From positions 1 to 49,840 of the forward strand of contig JAPLCW010000159.1 in NCBI GenBank assembly GCA_026392015.1: a stretch of DNA of 49,840 nucleotides, written 5' to 3'. The position numbers and the translations under genes are program-made. The stretch's first letter is position 1. Each line of letters opens with the position of its first letter. Below the pieces are notes generated by a model, which did no database searches, was not told the origin of the DNA, and saw nothing but the letters and a program-made list of their open reading frames with translations. Positions 8,255-16,784 of this stretch are shown one piece after another. The stretch comes from Candidatus Auribacterota bacterium (GTDB lineage Bacteria > Auribacterota > Tritonobacteria > UBA1439).

Positions 8255-9025
8255 ATGCGCGTTGTCCTCACAATCGGCGGTTCGGACTCCTCCTGCGGGG
8301 CGGGAATCCAGGCCGACCTGAAAACACTCCAGGCCTGTGGTGTCTACGGTGTATGCGCAGTTACGGCGGTCACCGCGCAGGACAGCGCTCGTGTGGCGCG
8401 GGTCTTCCCCATTCCTCCCACGGCGGTATCGTCTCAGATCGACACCGTTGTTCGTGAGCTGCGTGTGGGGGCGGTCAAGACGGGAATGCTCTGGAGCAGG
8501 GGAAACGTCTTGGCGGTGCGGCGGAGCATCCTGGAGCACGGGCTCCGGAATATCGTGGTCGATCCCGTGCTCGCCTCGCATCGCGGCGTCAGGCTCCTTT
8601 CGAGAGAGGCGTATGGGGCACTCCTGCGGTACCTCCTCCCGCTCGCGGATCTGGTGACGCCCAATATCCCCGAAGCGGAGGAGATTGCGGGGATCACAAT
8701 CTCACGCGAGAAAGACATCGACGAGGCGGCGCGGCGTATCCTCGATAGGGGGCCGCGGGCAGTCCTCATCAAGGGTGGACATGGCCGCGGAGCGGTGGCG
8801 GACTGGTACTACGACGGGAGGCAACGTGTGCCATTCCGATCGACGCGGCGGCGCAACGTGAAGCTCCATGGCTCGGGGTGCATCCTCGCAGCGGCCATTG
8901 CCGCAGGACTGGCGAAAGGGATGCCGCGTGTGGCGGCGATACGCAACGGCAGGGCATATGTGGAAAGACAGATGCGGAAGGCGTGGGTCACCGGGAGAGG
9001 GGGGGCTCTCGCGCTCCATGCCTGA
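8255..9025 (+). CDS. thiD: Hydroxymethylpyrimidine/phosphomethylpyrimidine kinase
   Basis: The 256-residue protein starts with TIGGSDSSCGAGIQADLKT, the substrate-binding signature of ThiD, contains VKTGML, VVDPVL and TPNIPEAE, and has HGSGC (205-209) with the catalytic cysteine C209. ThiD phosphorylates HMP and then HMP-P to HMP-PP for thiamine synthesis. The usual TGC anion-hole motif is GSGC here, a conservative change. No other thiamine gene lies nearby and I see no TPP riboswitch upstream; the gap before it is filled by the palindrome at 8170-8240. Confidence 0.9.
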   Translation: MRVVLTIGGSDSSCGAGIQADLKTLQACGVYGVCAVTAVTAQDSARVARVFPIPPTAVSSQIDTVVRELRVGAVKTGMLWSRGNVLAVRRSILEHGLRNIVVDPVLASHRGVRLLSREAYGALLRYLLPLADLVTPNIPEAEEIAGITISREKDIDEAARRILDRGPRAVLIKGGHGRGAVADWYYDGRQRVPFRSTRRRNVKLHGSGCILAAAIAAGLAKGMPRVAAIRNGRAYVERQMRKAWVTGRGGALALHA

Positions 9026-9111
9026 TCACTACGCGTCAATGATCTCCCCTTCTTTTTCGGGATGTGTGCGCCGGAATACATCGTCCGGCACGATAGAATG
9101 CCTTGATGAAG

Positions 9112-9498
9112 CACTAGTACACTGTTAAAGTAGTTTTTACTGATATAAATGCCGTAAGCATTATGTCATTGCGAGGATCCCGCCGAGGCGGGAGACGAAG
9201 CAATCTGTTTTTATCTTTTAACAACGAGATTGCCGCGCCCTTTGGGCTCGCAATGACAGGTTACCTCGTGAGAATTAACTTAACAGTGTAGTGTTTCATA
9301 ATTACAGTGCATAATTCACGTCATTGCGAGGAGCGTAGAGACGAAGCAATCCGCGAAGCGTCGCGAGCCCCGAAATATTCGGGGCGTGGCGATCTATCTT
9401 AGATCCCTCGCTTCGCTCGGGACGACCCTTCGGGTCGGATTGCTTCTCTTTCGCTCGCAATGACAAATTAATGCTCACTATTTTTGAGACACTACACT
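9112..9498. repeat. Two nested palindromes with TCATTGCGAGG cores
   Basis: Outer arms at 9112-9128 and 9280-9293 (CACT...ACACTGTTAA and complement) enclose a TCATTGCGAGG...CGCAATGAC palindrome at 9165-9258. A second outer pair, AGTGTAGTGTTTCA at 9285-9298 and its complement at 9485-9498 (one mismatch), encloses another at 9320-9464. The two outer pairs share an arm. No gene is visible. Confidence 0.8.
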
Positions 9499-9544
9499 AT
9501 GGATCTTCAGAACCGAGAAACTTAACAAATGAGACAAGTTATTT

Positions 9545-9776
9545 GGTTCTCTTCCATTTTGTGTGGGTAAATAGATATCATTCCCTCCACCTGTGAAGGG
9601 GGAGGGTCGGGGTGGGGGTGTTGACTACAGCCAAAAGTGTAAAGTGTAATGTTTAATATAGATGAATTTTTAACCTTACACCTTAAACTTTCAACCGTAG
9701 TTATCCCCTTCCTTACCTCCCCCCTTCGGAGGGGGGAGGCATAACTTGGGTCACCCACACAAAACGAAAGAGAGTC
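9545..9776. repeat. Triple-nested palindromic element, copy A
   Basis: The outer arms are GGTTCTCTTCCATTTTGTGT and the complement of CACACAAAACGAAAGAGAG. Inside lie C/G-rich arms (CCCCCTTCGGAGGGGGG and GGGGGAGGG). The core at 9623-9702 runs from CTACAG through AAAGTGTAAAGTGTAA to CTTAAACTTTCAACCGTAG. The whole unit recurs inverted at 41711-41895. Confidence 0.85.
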
Positions 9777-9791
9777 AGTTATTTAAGTTTT

Positions 9792-9893
9792 CAACAAAGA
9801 GTTAAAGAGTAAAAGAGGGAGAATGTATGTTTTTATCTTTTGGCCGGCAGTTTAGTTCGACCCTCCGTAGCTCTTTTACTCTTTGTTGCATGG
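9792..9893. repeat. Palindrome with AAAGAGTAAAAGAG arms
   Basis: CAACAAAGAGTTAAAGAG and the complement of CTCTTTTACTCTTTGTTG flank a loop of about 50 bases. From 9894 to the gene at 10118 I see nothing further except G/C-rich low-complexity sequence. Confidence 0.65.
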
Positions 9894-10117
9894 TATTTTC
9901 GCAATCAAGAACTCCACAAATGATTCTCGTTTGCAGGAAGGGCAAGGTTGACTTCTTGTCGGTATGAGGCGAAGCTTCGAGGGAAGCTTTGCATAAACCA
10001 CCCGCCCTTCCCTCTCGCGCCTCGCAGGAAAAGGGGATGGGATAGCCTTTCTCCGGGCGGGCAGGATGAGGGGTTGCGATACGATTCGATTACGCGCCGT
10101 GAGGCGGAAAGGTGAAT

Positions 10118-11110
10118 ATGCGCGGCTCGCTCAAAGGGATCATTATATCTGGTCTGAAGGTGCTGCTCGCACTTGCGATCATCTTTTTCATCCTCTGGAA
10201 AAAGGTGGACCTGCGCGAGGTTCTTTCCCACCTGCAGCGCATGGACAGGGGAACCCTCCTTTTGTGCTGGCTCTCGTACGGAGGGATGTTTTTCCTGAGC
10301 GCGCGGCGCTGGATGGTTCTGGTAAGGGTCCAGGGGATTACGGTACGCTACACAAGATTGATCAGGTATTATTTTATCGGCCTTTTCTTCAACAATGTCA
10401 TGCTCGGCTCCATGGGGGGCGACCTGGTCAAGGCATACTGCCTGGCGCGGTTCTCCCCCTCAAAGAAAGAACACGCGATCGTCTCTGTCTTATCGGACAG
10501 GATGATCGGATTCATCACTTTTTTCGGCATAGGCATCGTGGGTATCCTTGCCAATATCCATAACGCCCGTCTCCGCCCGATATCCGCGGCGTTCCTTGCA
10601 CTCTTCCTCGTGATGGCGACAGGGCTTTTGATTCTCTATTGCAGGGACCTGCTCAAGAAAATCCCTTTTGTGAATGCCCTCCTGCGCCGGCTCCCGTTTG
10701 AGCAGAAGGTGCGCCGTCTGTACGAATCGCTGTACTCATACCGGCACCACGGCGCTGCCGTCGGTGAGGCATTGGCCATCTCATGTGCGCTCCAGCTCTT
10801 CACTATCGCGGTGATGTTTGTCGTCGCGAGGGCGATGGGGATGACGGAAGTGAGCTACAGCCAGCTCCTCCTCCTTATCCCTCTTATAGGCACGGTATTC
10901 GCTCTTCCGATCACTCCCGCAGGCTGGGGGACAGGCGAGCTTGCCTTCTGCGGCCTGTTCGGCGCTCTCGGGGTCTCGGCGGCGCGCGCGCTCAGTCTCG
11001 ACCTTGTTCTCCGGGCGATGGTGTTATCGTGGAGCCTGATCGGAGGGGTTCTCTACGCGCTGCCTCAGCGGAGCCGGGAGGACCATGCGGGAAGGGAAAA
11101 GCAGTACTGA
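10118..11110 (+). CDS. Flippase-like integral membrane protein (YbhN/AglD family)
   Basis: The ATG at 10118 follows GGAAAGGTG; a GTG six bases earlier overlaps that site. The product has about 330 residues and 7-9 hydrophobic segments. It has the family features FFNNVMLGSMGGDLVKAY (about 90-107) and a later PITPAGWGTGE motif. This is the UPF0104/LPG_synthase_TM group, found in lipid-linked sugar transfer, hopanoid or phospholipid handling. It lies just upstream of the rml genes, so a role in moving a lipid or a lipid-linked glycan across the inner membrane is plausible but unproven. Confidence 0.75.
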   Translation: MRGSLKGIIISGLKVLLALAIIFFILWKKVDLREVLSHLQRMDRGTLLLCWLSYGGMFFLSARRWMVLVRVQGITVRYTRLIRYYFIGLFFNNVMLGSMGGDLVKAYCLARFSPSKKEHAIVSVLSDRMIGFITFFGIGIVGILANIHNARLRPISAAFLALFLVMATGLLILYCRDLLKKIPFVNALLRRLPFEQKVRRLYESLYSYRHHGAAVGEALAISCALQLFTIAVMFVVARAMGMTEVSYSQLLLLIPLIGTVFALPITPAGWGTGELAFCGLFGALGVSAARALSLDLVLRAMVLSWSLIGGVLYALPQRSREDHAGREKQY

Positions 11111-11135
11111 ATCGCTGTGACCGTCGTGGTATAAT
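11107..11135 (+). promoter_or_regulatory. Putative promoter before rmlC
   Basis: A perfect TATAAT lies at 11130-11135, and a weak -35 (CTGAAT) 17 bases upstream overlaps the stop of the previous gene. The predicted leader before rmlC is about 60 nt. Confidence 0.4.
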
Positions 11136-11203
11136 GAGCGTTCTGACATCGGCGCCGCGTCGTGTGCTTTATGAATGATGTGGCAGGGGAAAGGAGAAAT
11201 CGA

Positions 11204-11659
11204 ATGATCGAGGGTGTGAAGATAAAGCAGTTGAAAGCGAATGCGGACGAGCGTGGGTACCTTCAGGAAGTCCTTCGCTCGGATGAGGAGTTTTTTGAGG
11301 GGTTCGGCCAGGTGTACGTGTCGCTCAACTATCCCGGCGTGGTGCGGGCATGGCATTATCACAAAAAACAGGTCGATTTCATCACAATCATCAAGGGGAT
11401 GGCGAAGGTTGTGGCATACGACGCCCGTGAGGGATCCCCCACATTCGGAGAGGTGAATGAGTTCTTCGTCGGCGATCAGAACAGGATCCTCGTACGCATT
11501 CCCGAGCTTGTGATGCATGGGTACAAGACGGTGGGCACGGAGCCGTGCGTAATTATGAACATGCCCACGAAAGGGTATGACAGGGACCATCCCGATGAGT
11601 ACAGGATCCCGCCGCATGACAATACTATTCCGTACGACTGGGCCATTAAGGAAAAGTAG
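11204..11659 (+). CDS. rmlC: dTDP-4-dehydrorhamnose 3,5-epimerase family protein
   Basis: I choose the ATG at 11204, seven bases after AAGGAG. The 151-residue cupin contains NYPGVVRAWHYHKKQVDF, matching the RmlC segment that bears the catalytic histidine (H51). RmlC flips C3 and C5 of dTDP-4-keto-6-deoxyglucose on the way to dTDP-L-rhamnose. It is shorter than the usual ~180 residues and lacks part of the C-terminal region, so a related single-centre epimerase or isomerase is possible. The neighbours rmlA, rmlB and rmlD support the rhamnose role. The stop TAG begins a palindrome arm. Confidence 0.75.
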   Translation: MIEGVKIKQLKANADERGYLQEVLRSDEEFFEGFGQVYVSLNYPGVVRAWHYHKKQVDFITIIKGMAKVVAYDAREGSPTFGEVNEFFVGDQNRILVRIPELVMHGYKTVGTEPCVIMNMPTKGYDRDHPDEYRIPPHDNTIPYDWAIKEK

Positions 11660-11694
11660 ATTAGTAGCCAGTAGCTAGTAGTTAGGGATTAGGG
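11657..11694. repeat. TAGTAG repeat arm, copy 2
   Basis: TAG-rich words (TTAGTAGCCAGTAGCTAGTA) begin at the rmlC stop codon. No full complementary arm follows, so this copy seems to be a half element. Confidence 0.65.
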
Positions 11695-11742
11695 GAAAAA
11701 GCGTATCGCGTAAATGTTCAATAACTAAATAAGGAATATGCC

Positions 11743-12489
11743 ATGAAAGGAATAATTCTTGCAGGTGGATTGGGAACAAGACTTTCGCCACTCACAAAAA
11801 TTACCAATAAGCATCTTCTCCCTATCTACGATAAACCGATGATCTTCTATCCGTTACAGACTCTTGTCAACGCAGGCATCAAGGATATCCTGCTGGTGAC
11901 CGGGGGCAACAATGCGGGGGATTTCCTCAGGCTCCTGGGGAACGGCCATGAGTTCGGACTCAAGGGGTTGCAGTATGCCTATCAGGAGAGAGAAGGGGGA
12001 ATCGCCGACGCCCTGGCCCTGGCGGAGCATTTTTGCGAGGGGGAGAAGATCGTGGTGATGCTCGGCGACAATATCATCGAGGGAAATATCGTGAAGGCCG
12101 TGAATCAGTTCCAGCGTCAGCGCGAGGGCGCGAAAATTCTTTTGAAGGAGGTGGACAGCCCCCAGGACTACGGCGTCGCGCAGATCAAAGGCGATAAGGT
12201 GGTGCACATCGTGGAGAAACCCAAGAAGCCGGTGAGCAATTTCGCCGTGATCGGAATCTACATGTACGATGCCACAGTGTTCAACATAGTCAAAACCCTC
12301 AAGCCCTCGGGCCGCGGGGAGCTGGAGATCACGGATGTGAACAACGTATATATCGAGAAGGGGAAGATGACCTACGATGTGCTCGAGGGATGGTGGGCGG
12401 ACGCGGGAGCATCGATTGAACGCCTGCTCAAGGTCAACATGATGGTGTACGAGAGCGGGGCAAATAAGATAAACATGAAGAAGCAGTAG
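11743..12489 (+). CDS. rmlA: Glucose-1-phosphate thymidylyltransferase
   Basis: The 248-residue protein opens with GIILAGGLGTRLSPLT, the nucleotidyltransferase signature, followed by NKHLLPIYDKPM. It has LGDNI for metal binding and VEKP further on. RmlA makes dTDP-glucose from dTTP and glucose-1-phosphate, the first step to dTDP-L-rhamnose. It is about 45 residues shorter than the E. coli enzyme and ends near the core fold, like the short archaeal and actinobacterial forms. These lack the C-terminal allosteric segment, so feedback control may differ. AAGGA precedes the ATG. The stop TAG is part of the palindrome at 12487. Confidence 0.88.
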   Translation: MKGIILAGGLGTRLSPLTKITNKHLLPIYDKPMIFYPLQTLVNAGIKDILLVTGGNNAGDFLRLLGNGHEFGLKGLQYAYQEREGGIADALALAEHFCEGEKIVVMLGDNIIEGNIVKAVNQFQRQREGAKILLKEVDSPQDYGVAQIKGDKVVHIVEKPKKPVSNFAVIGIYMYDATVFNIVKTLKPSGRGELEITDVNNVYIEKGKMTYDVLEGWWADAGASIERLLKVNMMVYESGANKINMKKQ

Positions 12490-12519
12490 TTAGTAGCTAG
12501 TAGTTAGTAGTTAGGGAAT
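12487..12519. repeat. TAGTAG repeat arm, copy 3
   Basis: A run of TAGTTAGTAGCTAGTAGTTAG words starts at the rmlA stop. As at 11657, only one arm is clear. Bases 12520-12707 hold no gene; TTACTTAATCAC/GTAAGTGATTGATT words there form another weak inverted repeat. Confidence 0.6.
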
Positions 12520-12707
12520 AAAGAACAGCGTGAAAAAGGAGAAAAGGGAGAAGCAGTAGTCGGCGGCTGGGCGATGGGGAGCAGGAAGCGGCGCATTCGG
12601 TGAAATGGGGCCGCCAGATGCCGATTTCATAGTAAGTGATTGATTGAATAAGGAGTTACTTAATCACCTAATTACTCAGTCACTTGTCTAATAAAGGTGG
12701 TGACGAG

Positions 12708-13718
12708 ATGAAACTATTGGTGACGGGGGGAGCGGGATTTATCGGCTCCAATTTCATACGGTATTTTCTGGAAAAGCATAAGAGCTGCGCGGTGATCAAT
12801 CTGGATAAGCTCACCTACGCGGGAAACCTGGACAATCTGAAAGAGGTACAATCCGATCCGCGGTATCGTTTCATCAAGGGCGATATCATCGATGCCCCCC
12901 TCGTGGAGAGTATTGTACGCGAGGGAATCGATCTGATCGTCAACTTCGCCGCCGAGACGCATGTGGATCGGGCGATCGGGCACGCCGGCGATTTCATACG
13001 CACCGATGTCTATGGGGCGTTCGTCCTGCTCGAGAGCGCGCGCTCCCACGGGGTGAAAAGATTTGTGCAGATATCCACCGACGAGGTGTACGGGAGCATC
13101 GAAAAAGGGTCGTTCAAGGAGACGGATACCCTCATGCCCAGGAACCCGTACGCGGCGAGCAAGGCCGGCGCCGATCGTCTCGCGTACTCATACTGGGCGA
13201 CCTACCAGCTCCCCGTGATTGTCACCAGGGCATCCAACAACTTCGGCCCGTATCAGTACCCCGAGAAGGTGATACCGCTGTTTGTCACGAATGCCCTGAG
13301 GGACATTCCGCTGCCGCTCTATGGCGACGGCATGAATGTGCGCGACTGGCTGTTTGTGATGGACCACTGCTCTGCGATTGACCTCCTCATCGAGAAGGGG
13401 CGGGACGGAGAGATCTATAATATCGGCGGCGGCAACGAGATTCCCAATGTTGAGCTCACGCAGTTCATCCTGGATTACCTGAAGAAGCCGCGCACGCTCA
13501 TCAAAAAGGTCAAGGACCGGCAGGGGCACGACCGCCGCTACTCGCTCGACTGCGAGAAACTGAAGAAGCTGGGCTGGCGCCCCCGGGCTGATTTCACGCA
13601 GGCGCTCCAGGAGACGGTCGACTGGTATGTGCGGAACGAATGGTGGTGGGACAAGCTGAAGAGCGGCGAGTATTGGGAGTATTATCGGAAGCAGTACGTG
13701 GACAGAGAAAAGGATTGA
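12708..13718 (+). CDS. rmlB: dTDP-glucose 4,6-dehydratase
   Basis: The ATG at 12708 follows AAGGTGGTGAC. The 336-residue short-chain dehydrogenase has GGAGFIGS (7-14) for NAD+, the catalytic triad T124-D125-E126 in STDEVYG, and Y148/K152 in YAASK. These are the residues of RmlB, which dehydrates dTDP-glucose to dTDP-4-keto-6-deoxyglucose. The length is normal. It lies between rmlA and rmlD, though repeat-filled gaps of 100-200 bp separate the genes. Confidence 0.93.
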   Translation: MKLLVTGGAGFIGSNFIRYFLEKHKSCAVINLDKLTYAGNLDNLKEVQSDPRYRFIKGDIIDAPLVESIVREGIDLIVNFAAETHVDRAIGHAGDFIRTDVYGAFVLLESARSHGVKRFVQISTDEVYGSIEKGSFKETDTLMPRNPYAASKAGADRLAYSYWATYQLPVIVTRASNNFGPYQYPEKVIPLFVTNALRDIPLPLYGDGMNVRDWLFVMDHCSAIDLLIEKGRDGEIYNIGGGNEIPNVELTQFILDYLKKPRTLIKKVKDRQGHDRRYSLDCEKLKKLGWRPRADFTQALQETVDWYVRNEWWWDKLKSGEYWEYYRKQYVDREKD

Positions 13719-13721
13719 GAC

Positions 13722-13835
13722 GGCGAGGGAAACAATCGAGCCGGTGAGCCGGTGAAGCGGCGAGCGGGCGATTATAAAACTATGAAGTCGCCGGCTCGCC
13801 GGCTCGCCGATTCGCCGATTCTGATTAAGAGAGTG
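13722..13835. repeat. Palindrome of GGCGAGCCGG words, copy 1
   Basis: GAGCCGGTGAGCCGGTGAAG on the left and GCCGGCTCGCCGGCTCGCCG on the right form a long hairpin between rmlB and rmlD. Related elements are at 21349 and 33964. Confidence 0.75.
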
Positions 13836-13851
13836 CCTACGGAATAATATA

Positions 13852-14739
13852 ATGGCCGCAGATAAGAAACTCCTCGTAATCGGTTCCGCGGGAATGCTCG
13901 GGCGCGATCTCATGGACGTCCTGCCGGGCCGATGGCAGGTCATGGGCGCGGACATCCATGAGGTGGATATCACCGATCCCGGGAGGACGGAGCTTTTTAT
14001 CGCCGACCGGAAACCGTCGGCGGTGATCAATGCCGCGGCGCGCACTGATGTGGATGGTTGTGAGAGCGATCTTGAGGGCGCCTTTGCGGTGAACGCGCAC
14101 GGCGCGGGGAACATCGCGCGCGCATGCGGATCGATCGGGGCCCGGATGGTCCACGTGAGCACCGATTATGTTTTTGATGGCCTTGCACGGAAGCCGTACC
14201 GTGAGGGAGATCCCCCCAATCCTCAGGGCGTCTACGGAAAATCGAAACGGCTGGGAGAGGAAGAGGTCGCAAAGACCCTCCAGGAGCATATCATCGTAAG
14301 GACGTCCTGGCTTTTCGGGATGCACGGGAGGAATTTTGTCGATACCATATTGCGTGCAGCATCCCGGACGAAGCGGCTCGAGGTGGTGGGCGACCAGCGG
14401 GGTTCGCCGACCTACTCTCGTGATCTCGCGGAGGCAATCGCGCGATTGCTTCTGACGAATTACCGCGGGATTGTGCACGTCGTGAACAGCGGAAGCTGTT
14501 CCTGGTATGAGTATGCCCTGGCAATACTCGATAGTGCAGAAATTCCGGATGTGAAGGTCGAGGAGATCACGAGCGATCGGTTGTCGCGGCCCGCCCCACG
14601 CCCCCCCTTCTCTTTGCTTGACTGCAGCCTCTACGAAAAGATCACCGGTGCGAGGATGCGGCCCTGGAGGGATGCGGTGGGGGAATATATCAAGGAAAGG
14701 GGAAAGGCTGCCGTTTCTGTAGGATCCGTGCATCGGTAG
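13852..14739 (+). CDS. rmlD: dTDP-4-dehydrorhamnose reductase
   Basis: The 295-residue NAD(P)H-dependent reductase has GSAGMLG (11-17), STDYVFDG (103-110) and Y128/K132 in YGKSK, all typical of RmlD, the last enzyme of dTDP-L-rhamnose synthesis. A weak purine-rich site precedes the ATG. Together with rmlC, rmlA and rmlB it completes the pathway in unusual order C-A-B-D. A likely terminator follows at 14754. Confidence 0.9.
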   Translation: MAADKKLLVIGSAGMLGRDLMDVLPGRWQVMGADIHEVDITDPGRTELFIADRKPSAVINAAARTDVDGCESDLEGAFAVNAHGAGNIARACGSIGARMVHVSTDYVFDGLARKPYREGDPPNPQGVYGKSKRLGEEEVAKTLQEHIIVRTSWLFGMHGRNFVDTILRAASRTKRLEVVGDQRGSPTYSRDLAEAIARLLLTNYRGIVHVVNSGSCSWYEYALAILDSAEIPDVKVEEITSDRLSRPAPRPPFSLLDCSLYEKITGARMRPWRDAVGEYIKERGKAAVSVGSVHR

Positions 14740-14753
14740 CGGTTTTTCGCTGC

Positions 14754-14777
14754 GGGAGAGTGGCCGCTCCCTTTTTT
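14754..14777 (+). terminator. Intrinsic terminator after rmlD
   Basis: GGGAG and CTCCC pair around a short G/C loop and are followed directly by six T, 15 bases beyond the rmlD stop. Confidence 0.5.
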
Positions 14778-14792
14778 ACTTCACGGTATATT

Positions 14793-14870
14793 GCTTTATC
14801 TGTGTGTATCTGTGGTGCTCGTTAAAGCTACAATGTGCATCACTGATGAACACAGATAGAACACAGATAG
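14793..14870. repeat. Palindrome of CACAGAT words, copy B
   Basis: ATCTGTGTGTATCTGTGGTG pairs with CACAGATAGAACACAGATAG across a loop containing AAAGCTACAATGTGCATCA. The loop is the complement of the loop region in the copy at 4578-4690. Confidence 0.65.
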
Positions 14871-14945
14871 ATTTTATTTCGGCCAACGGCGGCGCGGTGA
14901 TCAGCATCATAACTACAAAGTCAGACTGACCCGTTTTTGTTGCTG

Positions 14946-15632
14946 ATGAAAAATCCAAAGAAGCCTCACTACGTCAGACACCGGACACGCCTGCGCACGC
15001 GCTTCGGACGTGCGGGCGGCGCGGGGCTTCACGATTACGAGGCGCTTGAACTTCTCCTCACCTACGCAATCCCGCGAAGGGATGTCAAACCGCTGGCAAA
15101 GGCCCTCATAGAGAAGTTCGGGAGCCTCTCCGGCGTCATGGATGCGGAGGGGAGAGAGCTAGAAAAGGTGGGGGGGATAGGGCCGAGATCGGCAATGCTC
15201 ATCCCGCTCGTAAAAGAACTTTGCGTCTCCTACATGGCGGAGCGGATGCAGGGGCGTGATGCGCTCTCTTCTCCACGCGCGGTTGTGGATTTCTCTCGTA
15301 TGAAACTCGCCGGTGCCCCCCATGAGCAGTTTGTCGTCATCTTTCTCAATGTGAAGAATGAGGTGATTGATTTCGAAACGATCCACGAGGGGACCATCGA
15401 CCGGGCGGTGGTGTATCCCCGGAAGATCATCGAGTCAGCGCTCGCCCGCCACGCGGCGGGCCTTATCCTGGTCCACAACCATCCGAGCGGGCATCCGGAG
15501 CCGTCGGCGGAGGATAAGAGCATTACACGCGCAATCGCGGAGGCCGGCCGTGCGCTCGAGATCCGCGTGATGGACCACGTCGTGGTCGGGAGGGAAGGCT
15601 ATTTCAGCTTTGCGGAGGAAAATATTTTATAG
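14946..15632 (+). CDS. radC: RadC-like JAB/MPN domain protein
   Basis: I use the ATG at 14946. The 228-residue protein has an N-terminal helix-hairpin-helix segment (VGGIGPRSA, 75-83) and a C-terminal JAB domain with LVHNHPSG (175-182) and D190, the JAMM zinc ligands. The family was named for DNA repair, but that role is doubtful. Members may be metallo-isopeptidases or anti-restriction factors, often found in genomic islands. It is the first gene of a plus-strand run with the methyltransferase. Confidence 0.85.
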   Translation: MKNPKKPHYVRHRTRLRTRFGRAGGAGLHDYEALELLLTYAIPRRDVKPLAKALIEKFGSLSGVMDAEGRELEKVGGIGPRSAMLIPLVKELCVSYMAERMQGRDALSSPRAVVDFSRMKLAGAPHEQFVVIFLNVKNEVIDFETIHEGTIDRAVVYPRKIIESALARHAAGLILVHNHPSGHPEPSAEDKSITRAIAEAGRALEIRVMDHVVVGREGYFSFAEENIL

Positions 15633-15669
15633 CATTTCTCCCGGAGCCGGAGAAGCCGGCGAGGTTGTC

Positions 15670-16521
15670 ATGGGTGCAAACTACGATGCGAAAACGGTGG
15701 AAGGTTTTGGAGATGAGTGGGCTGAGTTCGATCAATCGAAACTAAGCGAGGCAGAGCTTCAGGCGCAATTCAACAACTATTTCAAGATATTTCCCTGGGA
15801 AGCGCTGGGTGAGCACGCGGCAGGATTTGATATGGGGTGCGGGAGCGGGCGGTGGGCGAAACTGGTGGCCCCCCGGGTGGGGAGATTATACTGCATCGAC
15901 GCGAGCCGAAAGGCCCTGGGAGTGGCGAGGCAAAACCTCAGACAACATGATAACTGCTATTTCATCCAGTCTTCCTTTGAATCGCTTCCGTTCATGGATA
16001 ATGCACTGGATTTTGGATATTCACTGGGTGTTTTGCACCACATTCCCGACACGGCGGGGGGAATGAGGGCGTGTGTCGATAAGCTGAAACCAGGCGCCCC
16101 TTTTCTAGTATATGTATATTACGCCCTTGACAACAGACCCGCCTGGTTTCGCGCATTATGGCGCATCACGGACCTGCTGCGACGGTGTGTGTCACGGTTG
16201 CCGTTTACGCTGCGATATCGCGTCTCGCAGCTGATCGCCCTTCTTGTGTATTATCCGTTAGCGAGGGCATCGTTGCTGCTCGAGTGGTGTGGGCTGAATG
16301 TAGATGCCTTTCCGCTGTCGGCGTATAGGAAGCGCAGTCTCTATACGATGAGAACTGATTCGCTGGACCGGTTCGGAACCAGGATGGAGAAGCGTTTCAC
16401 CGCGGCGCAACTCAGGGGAATGATGGAACACGCGGGATTGGAGCATATCAGATTCAGTGACTGTATACCCTACTGGTGCGCCGTGGGGTATAAGAGCGCC
16501 GTTGGATCAGTGAATGCATGA
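15670..16521 (+). CDS. Class I SAM-dependent methyltransferase
   Basis: The start at ATG 15670 gives MGANYDAK and GFGDEW, the typical opening of this methyltransferase group; an upstream start would overlap radC. FDMGCGSGRWA is motif I for S-adenosylmethionine and GVLHHIPD is the post-motif region, within about 283 residues. A segment at about 150-205 is hydrophobic and may touch membrane. Similar proteins modify sugars or quinones. The following glycosyltransferase suggests a polysaccharide role, but the substrate is unknown. Confidence 0.75.
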   Translation: MGANYDAKTVEGFGDEWAEFDQSKLSEAELQAQFNNYFKIFPWEALGEHAAGFDMGCGSGRWAKLVAPRVGRLYCIDASRKALGVARQNLRQHDNCYFIQSSFESLPFMDNALDFGYSLGVLHHIPDTAGGMRACVDKLKPGAPFLVYVYYALDNRPAWFRALWRITDLLRRCVSRLPFTLRYRVSQLIALLVYYPLARASLLLEWCGLNVDAFPLSAYRKRSLYTMRTDSLDRFGTRMEKRFTAAQLRGMMEHAGLEHIRFSDCIPYWCAVGYKSAVGSVNA

Positions 16522-16526
16522 GAAAG

Positions 16527-16588
16527 GGTAAGGGGTCAGTTATTGGGAGGGGATGTGAATTGAGACCCCGCGAGACTGACCCATTACG
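16527..16588. repeat. Simple GGTCAGTTATTGGG palindrome
   Basis: TAAGGGGTCAGTTATTGGG pairs with the complement of CGCGAGACTGACCCATTA. This is the bare outer shell of the larger nested elements at 18076, 19108, 42328 and 43322, with no inner palindrome inserted. Confidence 0.75.
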
Positions 16589-16607
16589 AGAAAGGAGAGA
16601 TCCTCAT

Positions 16608-16778
16608 ATGATTGACAAGGAGCTGTTGGATATACTTGTGTGCCCTGCCTGCAAAGCAGATGTCCGGCTGGAGGGAGACAGGATCGTCTGCACCGGATGC
16701 GGGCGGCGGTACCCGGTCAGGGATGACATCCCGATCATGCTGATCGACGAAGCCGAGTTGCCGGATAAAAATGCGTAG
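16608..16778 (+). CDS. Trm112-like small zinc-ribbon protein
   Basis: A strong AAAGGAGAG site precedes the ATG at 16608. The 56-residue product has LLDILVCPACKADV, a second CTGC pair and RYPVRDDIPIML, the pattern of the Trm112/UPF0434 (YcaR) family. Trm112 proteins bind and stabilise methyltransferases in eukaryotes and archaea. Here the gene follows a methyltransferase, so partnership is an appealing but untested idea. The four cysteines probably bind zinc. The glycosyltransferase begins within a few bases of its stop. Confidence 0.8.
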   Translation: MIDKELLDILVCPACKADVRLEGDRIVCTGCGRRYPVRDDIPIMLIDEAELPDKNA

Positions 16779-16784
16779 TTGCTC

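Noticed and set aside
9165..9464. Insertion sequence
   Set aside because: Palindromic and repeated, but with no transposase frame or target-site duplication I can see.
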